A DNA stretch of 64,000 nucleotides from Oscillospiraceae bacterium. GTDB taxonomy: Bacteria; Bacillota; Clostridia; Oscillospirales; Acutalibacteraceae. Under the pieces are notes generated by a model. It did no database searches. It was not told the origin of the DNA and saw only the letters and a program-made list of their open reading frames with translations. Below are positions 49,931 through 59,770 of this stretch, piece by piece. The stretch lies in contig SVOW01000005.1 in NCBI GenBank assembly GCA_015066175.1, positions 115,862-179,861 of the forward strand, read 5' to 3'. Position numbers and translations under genes: made by a program. Position 1 is the first letter of the stretch, and every line of letters begins with the position of its first letter.

Positions 49931-50803
49931 GTGGCAGACAAATATCTGATTATCAACGCTGATGACTTTGGAATGTGCGGTGCAGCAAACGAAGCTGTTA
50001 TAGACCTTTTCAAAGCAGGCAGACTTAAATCTTCAACAATTATGATGCCTTGCAAATTTGCAAAAGAGGCTGTTCAGTTTTCAATAGACAACCCTCAGTA
50101 TGCAATCGGCGTTCATCTTACAACAACAAGTGAATGGGGTAGCTATAACTGGGGCCCCATCACAGACCTTCCGTCACTTAAAAATGAAAAAGGTTTTATG
50201 TGGCCTGAATGTGAAGATTTCGCAAAACATGCTGACCTTGAAGAAGCTCGTCAGGAAATTCTCGCTCAGGTTAAACTTGCTGAAAGTATGGGCATGAAAC
50301 CTTCACACCTTGATAACCATATGGGTTCACTTTATGGTATCGAAGGCGGTAACTTTAAACTTCTTCCCATGACAATGAAGCTTTGCGGTGAGCTTGGTTA
50401 TGCATTCAGAATGTGTAAGAAACCTCTCAAGTCAGAATGTCCTGAGGGCACACCTTATTTTGTTTATGCTATTGCTTGCAAAATCTGTGAACATCTCGGC
50501 AAGAAAAACAACGTTATTATGCCCGATTATCTCATCTTCCCCAAATGGAACGATGAAATGAGAACAAGCTATGAAAGATACCGCGAAATGTTCCTTGAAG
50601 ACCTTTGCAAAATCCCTGCAGGCTTCAGCGAAACCTACGTTCATCCCTCTGTGGAATGCGATGAAATCAAAGGTATCACAGCAAGATGGCGTGACAGAGT
50701 GTGGGAATATCAGATTATGAAAGACCCCAAAACAGAACAGCACCTTAACGCTCATGGAATAGAGCTTATCTCTTACCGTGATATGATTGAAATGAAAAAA
50801 TAA
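49931..50803 (+). CDS. ChbG/YdjC-family carbohydrate deacetylase
   Basis: YLIINADDFGMCGAANEAVIDLFKAGRLKSSTIMMPC; GVHLT; HLDNH; HPSVEC; GTG start. Confidence 0.93.
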   Translation: MADKYLIINADDFGMCGAANEAVIDLFKAGRLKSSTIMMPCKFAKEAVQFSIDNPQYAIGVHLTTTSEWGSYNWGPITDLPSLKNEKGFMWPECEDFAKHADLEEARQEILAQVKLAESMGMKPSHLDNHMGSLYGIEGGNFKLLPMTMKLCGELGYAFRMCKKPLKSECPEGTPYFVYAIACKICEHLGKKNNVIMPDYLIFPKWNDEMRTSYERYREMFLEDLCKIPAGFSETYVHPSVECDEIKGITARWRDRVWEYQIMKDPKTEQHLNAHGIELISYRDMIEMKK

Positions 50804-50817
50804 TATATATTTACTCA

Positions 50818-50855
50818 AAGCCGATGCAAAATATATGCGTCGGCTTTTTACTTTT
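50818..50855 (+). terminator. Rho-independent terminator
   Basis: AAGCCGATGC-aaaatatat-GCGTCGGCTTTTTACTTTTTT. Confidence 0.8.
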
Positions 50856-50967
50856 TTACGGAATATTACATTTTATGGTTCGATAATTACAGATGTATTG
50901 ATTGGCTGGTATGTTTTTATTAAGATTGATTTGCAAACAAAAATAAAAACAAACGGAGGAAACAAAT

Positions 50968-51546
50968 GTGGAAAACAGAAATCTTTATGAAACAGGAGAA
51001 ATAATTGAAAACGCACCGAGTCAATCTTTAGGTTATGAATGTGCGACAACAACTAAAACGAAAAAATTTTAACGCAAAAAAATTGTATTGATATCAATTG
51101 CAATCTTTACAGTTGTCGCGGTTGTAGCATCTGCCATAATAATACCTAAAATACTGAATAAGCAGATACAGGAAGAAAATCCCTTTAAAAATGTTGTTTC
51201 AATTTCTACCGGGGGGAGTATAGCAGGTCTCAGAAAAGATGGTACAGTTGTTGTAGTCGGTAATGAAGAAATGAAATCTTACGTTGAAAATTGGACAGAT
51301 ATAACAGCGATTTCTGTTGGGTCTTATCATATAGTTGGCCTTAGAAAAGATGGTACAGTTGTATCAACACCGGCTTTAACAGAGCAAGACTGTTATCGTA
51401 GTGGTCAGGATGCTGTTTCAGATTGGACAGATATTGTTGAGATTTCTGCAACTGATTTTACAATTGTAGGACTTAAAAAAGACGGAACGGTACTTGTATA
51501 TGAATGGGATGAGATGGACGAAAGTAAAGAATATTGTTATAGTTAA
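50968..51546 (+). pseudogene. RCC1-like single-TM protein interrupted by an in-frame TAA
   Basis: GTG 50968 with ggagg RBS reads VENRNLYETGEIIENAPSQSLGYECATTTKTKKF-TAA(51070-51072)-RKKIVLISIAIFTVVAVVASAIIIPKILNKQ…GLRKDGTVVVVG… all in the same frame. Confidence 0.7.
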
Positions 51547-51549
51547 AGA

Positions 51550-51578
51550 AAAAACAGCAGGGGTACCTGCTGTTTTTT
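51550..51578 (+). terminator. Rho-independent terminator
   Basis: AAACAGCAGG-ggta-CCTGCTGTTTTTTT. Confidence 0.85.
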
Positions 51579-51815
51579 TGTGCTGTGATTTTATTGCAAT
51601 GAATTTTGAACACGGACACACGAATATAGTGATGAAAACTCTGATTATCTTAAATGTTAAAAAGTAAATTTATAATAAACCTACGGAATGCTTATTTGAA
51701 TAATCTGATAATTTGTAATTTTCAGCTATCACTGATGTTGGTTTTATAATGATTTGCAAGCACGATGCCCATATCTGGTTTTTCAAATTATAATTTATAT
51801 GTATGTTTAAATGTT

Positions 51816-51900
51816 ACATCGTAGGGAACGGCGGTTTCCGACGTTGAGCAAAAACAAATGTGAATTGACGTTTGTCGGCAAGCGCCAAACCCTACAATGT
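51816..51900. mobile_element. MITE-like intergenic element with near-perfect terminal inverted repeats and two internal hairpins
   Basis: ACATCGTAGGG … CCCTACAATGT (10/11); internal AACGGCGG-ttt-CCGACGTT and GTTTGTCG-gcaag-CGCCAAAC; AATGTTA direct repeat at both ends. Confidence 0.5.
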
Positions 51901-52043
51901 TAAAATTAATCGTACGACAAAATTAATTTACTGTTTTATAATAAATCAGAAATTGCAAATTTATCTTCATTTTTTACAAACTCTTGCAGAAAATTTCTAA
52001 AGGTGTATAATGTTCACATAGAAAAACAAAGGAGAAATGCTTA

Positions 52044-53750
52044 ATGATTATCTGTCCTGCTTGCAAAAAAGAGTTGTCAGACGGCACCAAATTCTGCAAA
52101 TTCTGTGGAACACAAATTATGCAGACCGATGTGCAACAACCGTCTATGTCAAACCCAATAAATGAATATACAAAAAAATCTAAAAAATCTTCAAAGAAAG
52201 TTACAATTGCAATAATTGCTGTTTTATTAGTTATTGCTGTTGTGCTTAGTGTGATTTTTATACCTAAATTCATTAACGATGAAAAAGAGAATGAAGACAA
52301 ACAAACTGCAGAAGAAAAGCTTACCGCTATTCTTGAAGAAAGCACTTCAAAACCTATAATTGATTTTGTATGTGAAGACTATGATTTAAACGGTACATAC
52401 GAAGCATATGCCGTTGTGGGTGAAACTGACGAAGAAGACGCAGAACACCCTGAATTTTATGATGCTGATATCTACTTTGTAAATGAGAAGAAAGCACAGC
52501 CCGTTAAAGAAAATGTAAGCGGTAAGACAAATGGTATCATTGAACTTGAAGACATCAAATATATTTCAATTGAAGTTTATGACGATGGTACGGATGAAGG
52601 AAAATCATTCATTTACACCGTAGATGGTGATGAATCAGAAGAACACAAAGATTCCGGCAAATATTCAGATGTTCATCAGGAAAACGGAAAAATTGTAGCT
52701 GAAGATGAAAATGGTGAAAAAATAGAGATTGATTTAAATGATTCCGGAGAAAATACTGAAGAAATGTCTGAAGAACCGACAAATAATAATGAAAAGCACG
52801 ATGAAGAAACCTCACAGATAGCAAATAATATTAAGAACGCAAGTGCAGGTGATATTGTAGAATTTGGTTCATATCCGCAAACAAAAGTAACGGATTCAAG
52901 TCTGATAACTACTCTTGATAGTCAATCAAAGGTATGGAAATCATATGGATATTACACCGGTTCAGGTGATAGAGCTGACGACGAAATGCAATCAGGTGAT
53001 TATATGAAATATGCAGATATTACATATGACGGAAATAAGTATCGTGCTGTAACATTCAGCCAATACAGACCATCTTATACAGGTGCTGCGAGTTCGCAAG
53101 ACAATTCATATCAGAGTGAAAATGGTTATGTAATTAATACAACATATTATTTTAAATATGAGCCGTTAAAATGGAGAGTTCTTGATCCCGATGATGGTTT
53201 GATAATGTGCGAAAATATAATAGATAGCCAGGCATATAATAACACGGCATATTTTAACGGGAGCGAATATTATCAGGATTCAACCTGCACAACATATGCA
53301 AATGATTACGCAACAAGTTCTATAAGAAGTTGGCTGAATGAAGATTTTTATAATACGGCATTTGTATCATCTGAAAAAAATGCGATACAGCATACAGTGT
53401 TGGATAACGAATGTCCTTGGACTTCAGAATATAGCAGTACGACAACGCAAGATAAAATTTTCCTGCTTTCGTATTATGAAGCCATAAACAGTGCATATGG
53501 ATTTTCAGAAATTGCAGGTGATTATGACACTGCTCGTCAGGCAAGTGGCACAGATTATGCAGCGTGTCAAGGTTTGTGGATATCGAAATACACCGATAGT
53601 TCTTATGGCTATTCATGGTGGTGGTTGCGTTCAGCTTACGAGGCGTCTGATATTGCGTGTGGCGTTTACGGTAGTGGTTTTGCTGATGTTGACAATGGAG
53701 TATGTATCACCAGCGATGGAGTTCGTCCTGCGTTGAAAATCAATATGTAA
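52044..53750 (+). CDS. Zinc-ribbon, single-TM protein with C-terminal DUF6273-like domain
   Basis: IICPACKKELSDGTKFCKFCGTQI; TM VTIAIIAVLLVIAVVLSVIFIP; C-terminal YGYSWWWLRSAYEASDIACGVYGSGFADVDNGVCITSDGVRPALKINM. Confidence 0.82.
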   Translation: MIICPACKKELSDGTKFCKFCGTQIMQTDVQQPSMSNPINEYTKKSKKSSKKVTIAIIAVLLVIAVVLSVIFIPKFINDEKENEDKQTAEEKLTAILEESTSKPIIDFVCEDYDLNGTYEAYAVVGETDEEDAEHPEFYDADIYFVNEKKAQPVKENVSGKTNGIIELEDIKYISIEVYDDGTDEGKSFIYTVDGDESEEHKDSGKYSDVHQENGKIVAEDENGEKIEIDLNDSGENTEEMSEEPTNNNEKHDEETSQIANNIKNASAGDIVEFGSYPQTKVTDSSLITTLDSQSKVWKSYGYYTGSGDRADDEMQSGDYMKYADITYDGNKYRAVTFSQYRPSYTGAASSQDNSYQSENGYVINTTYYFKYEPLKWRVLDPDDGLIMCENIIDSQAYNNTAYFNGSEYYQDSTCTTYANDYATSSIRSWLNEDFYNTAFVSSEKNAIQHTVLDNECPWTSEYSSTTTQDKIFLLSYYEAINSAYGFSEIAGDYDTARQASGTDYAACQGLWISKYTDSSYGYSWWWLRSAYEASDIACGVYGSGFADVDNGVCITSDGVRPALKINM

Positions 53751-53802
53751 TTGTGAATTTTTTATGCAGAGTTTTTTGAATAAATAAAAACTATAACAAA
53801 AA

Positions 53803-53833
53803 TCAACCCGTGGATTTCCACGGGTTTGACTTT
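53803..53833. terminator. Terminator between convergent genes
   Basis: AACCCGTGG-attt-CCACGGGTT. Confidence 0.75.
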
Positions 53834-53847
53834 TGTTTCATATTAAA

Positions 53848-55332
53848 TTAAAACATTTTATACGCTTCTTTTAATGCAGGGTAAAGTGTGCGGTAGATTG
53901 AATAGAAGTGCATATATTTTTCGTGGTGGGATTTATTGTATTCATAAATTTCACCGCTTTTTACTGTCTTTTCACATGCTTCTTCCACTGAAGAATAAAC
54001 GCCTGCCGCACATCCGCCGAGTAAGGCTGCACCTAAAACTGCACCTTCACTTGTCTGCATTGTTTTGATATTCACACCGTAAACATCAGAGAACATTTCT
54101 CTCCAGAATGTGCTTTTTGCACCACCGCCGCAAAGTGCCATATCTCCGACTTCAATTGAGTTTTCTTTTAAAACCTCAAGACAATCGTAAAGTGAATAAG
54201 CAACACCTTCCATAACTGCTCTTGCCATATGGAGTTTGGTGTGAATTGCAGAAAGTCCGAAGAAAACACCGCGTGCAGAAGTGTCAAGTATAGGACTTCT
54301 TTCCCCCATAAGGTAGGGGAGATAAATAAGATTATCGCATCCGATGGGAATTTCTGATGAAAGTTTGTCAAGTTCTTTGTAAGCATATTCACTTGCTATC
54401 TGTGAACGGAACCAGTTAAGTGACAAGCCGGCAGCTTGCGTCACACCCATAACATGCCAGCAACCGGGAACTGCACAACAGAAGGTGTGGATTCTTCCTT
54501 GCTTGTCAATCTGAGGTGTATCAGTATGTGCAAATACAACTCCGCTTGTGCCGATTGTTGTAAAGGCTTTACCTTTACAGCAAACTCCCATACCTATTGC
54601 AGCACAAGCATTGTCGCCACCGCCACCTCCGATAACAATTCCTGCTTTCAGACCTAATTCTTCAGCAATATCTTCTTTAAGATAACCTGTGATTTCAGGG
54701 CTTTCGTAAACTTTCGGCAGAAGAGATAAATCAATGCCCAGTTTTTCACACACTTCTTCGCTCCAATTTCTGTTGGGAATGTCAAGAAGCTGTGTGCCTG
54801 ATGCATCAGAAACTTCTGTTGCAAATTCGCCGCAAAGCAGATATCTGATATAATCCTTAGGTAGAAGAATTTTTCTGCATTTTGAGTAGTTTTCAGGCTC
54901 GTTTTCCTGTACCCAGAGGATTTTACCTGCAGTAAAACCTTCGAGAGCAGGGTTGGCAGTGATTTCAATAAGTCTTTCTCTTGTGAGAATTTCTTCGATT
55001 TTTCTGCACTGCTCAGTTGTTCTGCCGTCGCACCAGAGAATTGCATTTCTGATAACTTCGTTGGTTTCATCGAGCATTACCAGTCCGTGCATCTGCCCTG
55101 AAAGACCGATGCTGACAATGTCTTCTTTATTTACGTTGCTTTTAAAAACAACATTTTTTATTGTGCTTTTAACTGCGTTCCACCAATCGTGAGGGTCTTG
55201 CTCTGCCCATCCGTTCTGTGGCTGAATAAGGGGATATTCTTTAGTTTCATCAGCAATCACATTTCCGTTTTCATCAAACAAAACGGTTTTTGTACCTGTT
55301 GTGCCAACGTCAATACCTAATAAATATCTCAT
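53848..55332 (-). CDS. xylB: Xylulokinase (FGGY family)
   Basis: YLLGIDVGTTGTKTVLFDENG; SIGLSGQMHGLVMLD; next to xylA and GH3. Confidence 0.94.
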   Translation of the reverse strand: MRYLLGIDVGTTGTKTVLFDENGNVIADETKEYPLIQPQNGWAEQDPHDWWNAVKSTIKNVVFKSNVNKEDIVSIGLSGQMHGLVMLDETNEVIRNAILWCDGRTTEQCRKIEEILTRERLIEITANPALEGFTAGKILWVQENEPENYSKCRKILLPKDYIRYLLCGEFATEVSDASGTQLLDIPNRNWSEEVCEKLGIDLSLLPKVYESPEITGYLKEDIAEELGLKAGIVIGGGGGDNACAAIGMGVCCKGKAFTTIGTSGVVFAHTDTPQIDKQGRIHTFCCAVPGCWHVMGVTQAAGLSLNWFRSQIASEYAYKELDKLSSEIPIGCDNLIYLPYLMGERSPILDTSARGVFFGLSAIHTKLHMARAVMEGVAYSLYDCLEVLKENSIEVGDMALCGGGAKSTFWREMFSDVYGVNIKTMQTSEGAVLGAALLGGCAAGVYSSVEEACEKTVKSGEIYEYNKSHHEKYMHFYSIYRTLYPALKEAYKMF

Positions 55333-57437
55333 TTTATTTCAATCCTTTCACAAGCATATCCGAGAAGCTTGTCGCTGACAGAATCAGGCTGATGTCCGCC
55401 TACATAAATTGCAATGTTTCCGTCAGGGTCAACACGTTTGCCGTCATCAAGCACAGCCTTAATCCAATATCTGTCAATTTCCATTTCAACGGTTTTAGTT
55501 TCGCCTTTTTCAAGTTCAACCGGCTTGATTGCACAAAGCTGTGAATGGGGAGTAACAGTTCTTGAATCTTTGTATTCTGCGTATACCTGAACTTTGTCTT
55601 TGCCCTTTCTGTCGCCTGTGTTTGTAACATCAACGCTTAATTTGATTGTATTTTCATCAGCAGAAATAACTTTTGCGTTACTGTAAGCAAATGTTGTGTA
55701 TGAAAGACCGAAGCCGAAGGGGAAGAGAGCTTCACCGTCAATATATCTGTATGTTCTGCCTTTCATATTATAATCGGTGAAATCCGGGATATTATAGTCA
55801 CCTTTGTAAATTGTAACAGGAAGTTTACCACAAGGTGAAATTTCACCTGCAATAAGTTCTGCAGTTGCAAGGCCGCCCATTGAGCCTGGGTACCACGCGT
55901 GGATAATTGCTTTTGCGTGTTTTGTGACTTTTTCACCAAGGTCAACAGAGCTACCGCAGAGAAGCACAACGATAACGTTTTCACAAACATCGCATACAGC
56001 CTCAGCAAGTTTCTGCTGTGTTTTGGGCAGATAAAGTGTTTTCTTGTCACCACAGGCAGTGTAGTCATTGTCAAAGCCCGTGTCTTCGCCTTCAATCGAC
56101 TGGTCAAGACCGAGCGCAAGAATTGTAATATCTGCTTCCTGTGCAGTACCTACACCGTCACTGATCATATTTGCAAAACCGCCCCAGTCATTAAGATTCT
56201 CAAGGCAATAGTTGCAGCCTTTCTCGACTGTGATACGTGCATTTTCAAATTTTCTGCGGATGCCGTCAGCAATAGTAATGTATTCGGAAGCATAACCATT
56301 GTAGTTTCCTTCAAGAGCAGTAACCGACATTGAGTTTGGGCCGACAATTGCAATTTTCTTTTCGATGTTTTTGTCAAGTGGAAGGAAGTTGTTTTCGTTT
56401 TTGAGAAGCACAAGGCATTCTTCAGCCGTTTTAATGTTAAGCTCTTTATGTTCTTTACAGTCGAGTTTATCGTAGCTGATATCTGAATAAGGTCTTACTT
56501 CTTCAAATTCACCGAGAAGATGACGGATTGTGTAAAGTCTTTCACAAGCTTTTGTAATATCTTCTTCGTCAATTAAATCCTGCTCGTAAGCGTCCACAAG
56601 GCTTGAGAATGTGTCACCGCAGTTAAGCTCACAACCTCTTTTAAGTGCAAGAGCAGCGGCTTCAGCAGCGTTTTCAGCACATTTATGGAATTTCCAGATG
56701 TCGCCCAATGCACCGCAATCAGAAACGAAGTAACCGTCAAAGCCCCAATCATTACGGAGAACTTTTTCCATAAGATATGAGTGGGCACAGCAGGGTTCAC
56801 CGTTTGTACGGTTGTAAGCACCCATAACGCCTGCAACGCCACCTTCTTTTACTGTCTTTTCAAAAGCAGGGAGATATGTTTCCCAAAGGTCGTGCATTGA
56901 AATTTGTGCATCGAAACCGTGTCTGTCTTTTTCAGGGCCTGAATGTCCCGCGTAGTGTTTGGAGCAAGCAGTTGCTTTCATAAATTCTCCGTCGCCTTGA
57001 ATACCTTTAATAAAGGCTTTACCGAGAACAGAAGTAAGGAACGGGTCTTCACCAAATGTTTCCTGACCGCGACCCCATCTTGGGTCACGTACGATATTAA
57101 TATTGGGAGCCCAGAAAGTGATGCCTTTGAAAATATCAAAGTCGCCGTAAGCAACGTGCTTATTATATTTGATTCGACCTTCTGTTGAAATTACGTCTGC
57201 AACTTCATTTACAAGTTCAGGGTTGAATGTGGCAGCCATAGCAATTGCGTGGGGGAAAACAGTTGCTGTGCCGGCACGTGCAACACCATGTGAGCCTTCG
57301 TTCCACCAGTTATAAGCATTGATTCCCAATCTTTCAATAGCAGGGGAATTGAAAAGAAGCTGTGACATTTTTTCTTGGGCTGTCATCTGTGCCACAAGAG
57401 CTTTTGCTCTTTCTTTTGCAATAGTTTTATTCATCAT
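55329..57437 (-). CDS. GH3-family beta-glucosidase/beta-xylosidase
   Basis: YNWWNEGSHGVARAGTATVFPHAIAMAATFN; WAPNINIVRDPRWGRGQETFGEDPFLTSVLG; CSKHYAGHSGPE; FVSDCGAL. Confidence 0.94.
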   Translation of the reverse strand: MMNKTIAKERAKALVAQMTAQEKMSQLLFNSPAIERLGINAYNWWNEGSHGVARAGTATVFPHAIAMAATFNPELVNEVADVISTEGRIKYNKHVAYGDFDIFKGITFWAPNINIVRDPRWGRGQETFGEDPFLTSVLGKAFIKGIQGDGEFMKATACSKHYAGHSGPEKDRHGFDAQISMHDLWETYLPAFEKTVKEGGVAGVMGAYNRTNGEPCCAHSYLMEKVLRNDWGFDGYFVSDCGALGDIWKFHKCAENAAEAAALALKRGCELNCGDTFSSLVDAYEQDLIDEEDITKACERLYTIRHLLGEFEEVRPYSDISYDKLDCKEHKELNIKTAEECLVLLKNENNFLPLDKNIEKKIAIVGPNSMSVTALEGNYNGYASEYITIADGIRRKFENARITVEKGCNYCLENLNDWGGFANMISDGVGTAQEADITILALGLDQSIEGEDTGFDNDYTACGDKKTLYLPKTQQKLAEAVCDVCENVIVVLLCGSSVDLGEKVTKHAKAIIHAWYPGSMGGLATAELIAGEISPCGKLPVTIYKGDYNIPDFTDYNMKGRTYRYIDGEALFPFGFGLSYTTFAYSNAKVISADENTIKLSVDVTNTGDRKGKDKVQVYAEYKDSRTVTPHSQLCAIKPVELEKGETKTVEMEIDRYWIKAVLDDGKRVDPDGNIAIYVGGHQPDSVSDKLLGYACERIEIK

Positions 57438-57452
57438 CTGATTATTCCTCCA

Positions 57453-58763
57453 TCAGAACATAATGCTGTTGAGAATGTTTTCAAGATATTCCTGTCGTCC
57501 GCTGGGAACACATTCAAATTCACCGAGACCTTTTGCGTGTTCTTCAAGTTCTTCTATAGTAACAGTTTTGTCAGTGATTTTCTTACCAATGCCTGTTTCA
57601 TAACTTGCATATCTCTGCTTTAAAAATTCATCAATTCTGCCGTCTTCAAGCACTTTTGCAGCAATGCGAAGACCGAGAGCAAATGAATCCATACCTGCAA
57701 TGTAAGAATAAACGATATCTTCAGGTGTGTTTGAACCACGGCGTGTTTTTGCATCAAAGTTAAGACCGCCGTTTGTAAATCCGCCTGCACGGATAACTTC
57801 GAGCATACACATTGCAGTTTCGTAAACATTTGTGGGGAACTGGTCTGTATCCCAACCGAGCTGTAAATCGCCCTGATTAGCATCAATTGAACCGAAGACA
57901 CCGTTGATTCTCGCAACTGCAAGCTCGTGCTGGAAAGTATGACCTGCAAGTGTTGCATGGTTAGCTTCAATGTTAAGTCTGAAATCTTCCATAAGGTCAT
58001 ATTTTTGAAGAAAACCGATAACTGTTGCAGCGTCAAAGTCATACTGATGTTTTGTTGGTTCCTTCGGCTTGGGTTCAATATAGAAATCGCCTTTGAAACC
58101 GATTGAACGTGCGTACTGTGATGTGAGCTTAAGAAGGAAACCTAAGTTATCAAGTTCTTTGCCCATATCGGTGTTGAGAAGGGTTTCATATCCTTCTCGT
58201 CCGCCCCAGTAAACATAGCCGTTACCACCCAGTTTAACAGTAATCTCCATAGCTTTTTTTATCTGAGCAGCAGCATAAGCAAAGGCATCTGCTTCGGGAG
58301 AAGTGCCTGCACCATGCATATATCTTGGATGATTAAAGCAGTTTGCAGTACCCCAGAGAAGCTTCTTGTTGTTTTCTTTCATAAGTTTTTCAAGAAGTTC
58401 AGCAATTTCATCAAGGTTTTTGTTGCTTTCTTCAAGGGTTTTGCCTTCAGGAGCAATGTCTCTGTCATGGAAACAGAAATAGTCAATTGAAAGCTTATTC
58501 ATAAGTTCAAAAGCAGCATAAGCTTTGTTTTTGTAAATTTCCATTGGTGTCTGACCGCCGAAATCTTTGTTCATTGTACCGCGGCCGAACATATCCGTAC
58601 CTTCAGCGCACATTGTGTGCCAATAAGAGAGAGCAAATTTCAGATGTTCTCTCATAGGTTTGCCGAGGATAACTTCATCAGGGTTATAGTGGCGGAAAGC
58701 AAGCATATTTCTGCTGTCTTTGCCTTCATATTTTATTACGGGGATTGTAGGAAAAAATTCCAT
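57453..58763 (-). CDS. xylA: Xylose isomerase
   Basis: [87 protein letters not shown]. Confidence 0.97.
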   Translation of the reverse strand: MEFFPTIPVIKYEGKDSRNMLAFRHYNPDEVILGKPMREHLKFALSYWHTMCAEGTDMFGRGTMNKDFGGQTPMEIYKNKAYAAFELMNKLSIDYFCFHDRDIAPEGKTLEESNKNLDEIAELLEKLMKENNKKLLWGTANCFNHPRYMHGAGTSPEADAFAYAAAQIKKAMEITVKLGGNGYVYWGGREGYETLLNTDMGKELDNLGFLLKLTSQYARSIGFKGDFYIEPKPKEPTKHQYDFDAATVIGFLQKYDLMEDFRLNIEANHATLAGHTFQHELAVARINGVFGSIDANQGDLQLGWDTDQFPTNVYETAMCMLEVIRAGGFTNGGLNFDAKTRRGSNTPEDIVYSYIAGMDSFALGLRIAAKVLEDGRIDEFLKQRYASYETGIGKKITDKTVTIEELEEHAKGLGEFECVPSGRQEYLENILNSIMF

Positions 58764-58811
58764 AAAAATGCCTCCTTATTTATATTATAAAATTAGTATA
58801 GCACAAAGAAC

Positions 58812-58840
58812 TTGACTCTTCTCGACAAATACTGTATTAT
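58812..58840 (+). promoter_or_regulatory. Sigma-A promoter for the AraC-type gene
   Basis: TTGACT – 17 nt – TATTAT. Confidence 0.65.
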
Positions 58841-58922
58841 AGTAGACAAAATTAGTTGTTATAAAGTGTATTTTTATTAAAATTACAATAAATCACGTCA
58901 AAATTTGCTGTAAGGTGATAAT

Positions 58923-59714
58923 ATGTTTTATGAAATGCGGCATCCTGTTGATGCGGACTATTATTCTGTAGAAAAGGGTGAAAATTTTTCCTTTCCGTCA
59001 CACATACATTATCATTTTGAAATAATAATGCTGACAGACGGTGAAATGACAGTTTCGGTAGGCAATAAAGAATATTTGCTGACTCCCGGCAAAGCAGTGC
59101 TTATTTTCCCTAATCAGATTCACTCTCTTTCAACGGAAACATCAAGTTCTCATGTGCTTTGCGTTTTTACGCCGAAACTTGTAAACTTCTTTTTTAAATC
59201 AAAACACAAAACTTTGCCTGAAAACAACATTTTTTCTCTGCCAGCATATTGCGAAGAAATGTTTTTATCATTGAAAGATGATGACAATATCAGCAAAGTG
59301 AAGGGGGTTTTATATAGTCTGTGTGGTATGTTTGATGAGCAAGCAATTTACACAAACTCACAACGTGATGAAGAAAGTCAGCTCCTGCGTAAAATTTTTG
59401 CATTTATCGACAGCAATTTTCAGGATGATTGTTCTCTTGAAAAACTGGCAATGGAAATGTCTTACAGTTATGCTTATGTTTCAAAGTATTTTAAGCAGAC
59501 AGTAGGTATGTCATATAATAGTTATGTCAACTATTATCGTATAAGTGAAATATGCTATCGTCTTGATAACACAGAAGACAGTATTCTTAAAATCAGTGAG
59601 GAATGCGGTTTTAAAAGTCTGCGTTCAATGAACAGAAATTTCAAAAATCAGTTGGGTCTTACTCCTGCAGAATACAGAAAAAGAAGTATGACTTTTCCTC
59701 AGGCTGAAACATAA
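58923..59714 (+). CDS. AraC-family transcriptional regulator (cupin + HTH)
   Basis: FSFPSHIHYHFEIIMLTDGEMTVSVGNKEYLLTPGKAVLIFPNQIHSL; LEKLAMEMSYSYAYVSKYFKQTVGMSYNSYVNYYRI…GFKSLRSMNRNFKNQLGLTPAEYRK. Confidence 0.95.
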   Translation: MFYEMRHPVDADYYSVEKGENFSFPSHIHYHFEIIMLTDGEMTVSVGNKEYLLTPGKAVLIFPNQIHSLSTETSSSHVLCVFTPKLVNFFFKSKHKTLPENNIFSLPAYCEEMFLSLKDDDNISKVKGVLYSLCGMFDEQAIYTNSQRDEESQLLRKIFAFIDSNFQDDCSLEKLAMEMSYSYAYVSKYFKQTVGMSYNSYVNYYRISEICYRLDNTEDSILKISEECGFKSLRSMNRNFKNQLGLTPAEYRKRSMTFPQAET

Positions 59715-59722
59715 TAAAGAAA

Positions 59723-59763
59723 AACACCAACCATGTCTGTCAAGACACAGTTGGTGTTTAGTT
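59723..59763. terminator. Terminator between convergent genes
   Basis: AAACACCAAC…GTTGGTGTTT. Confidence 0.75.
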
Positions 59764-59770
59764 TTGCTAA

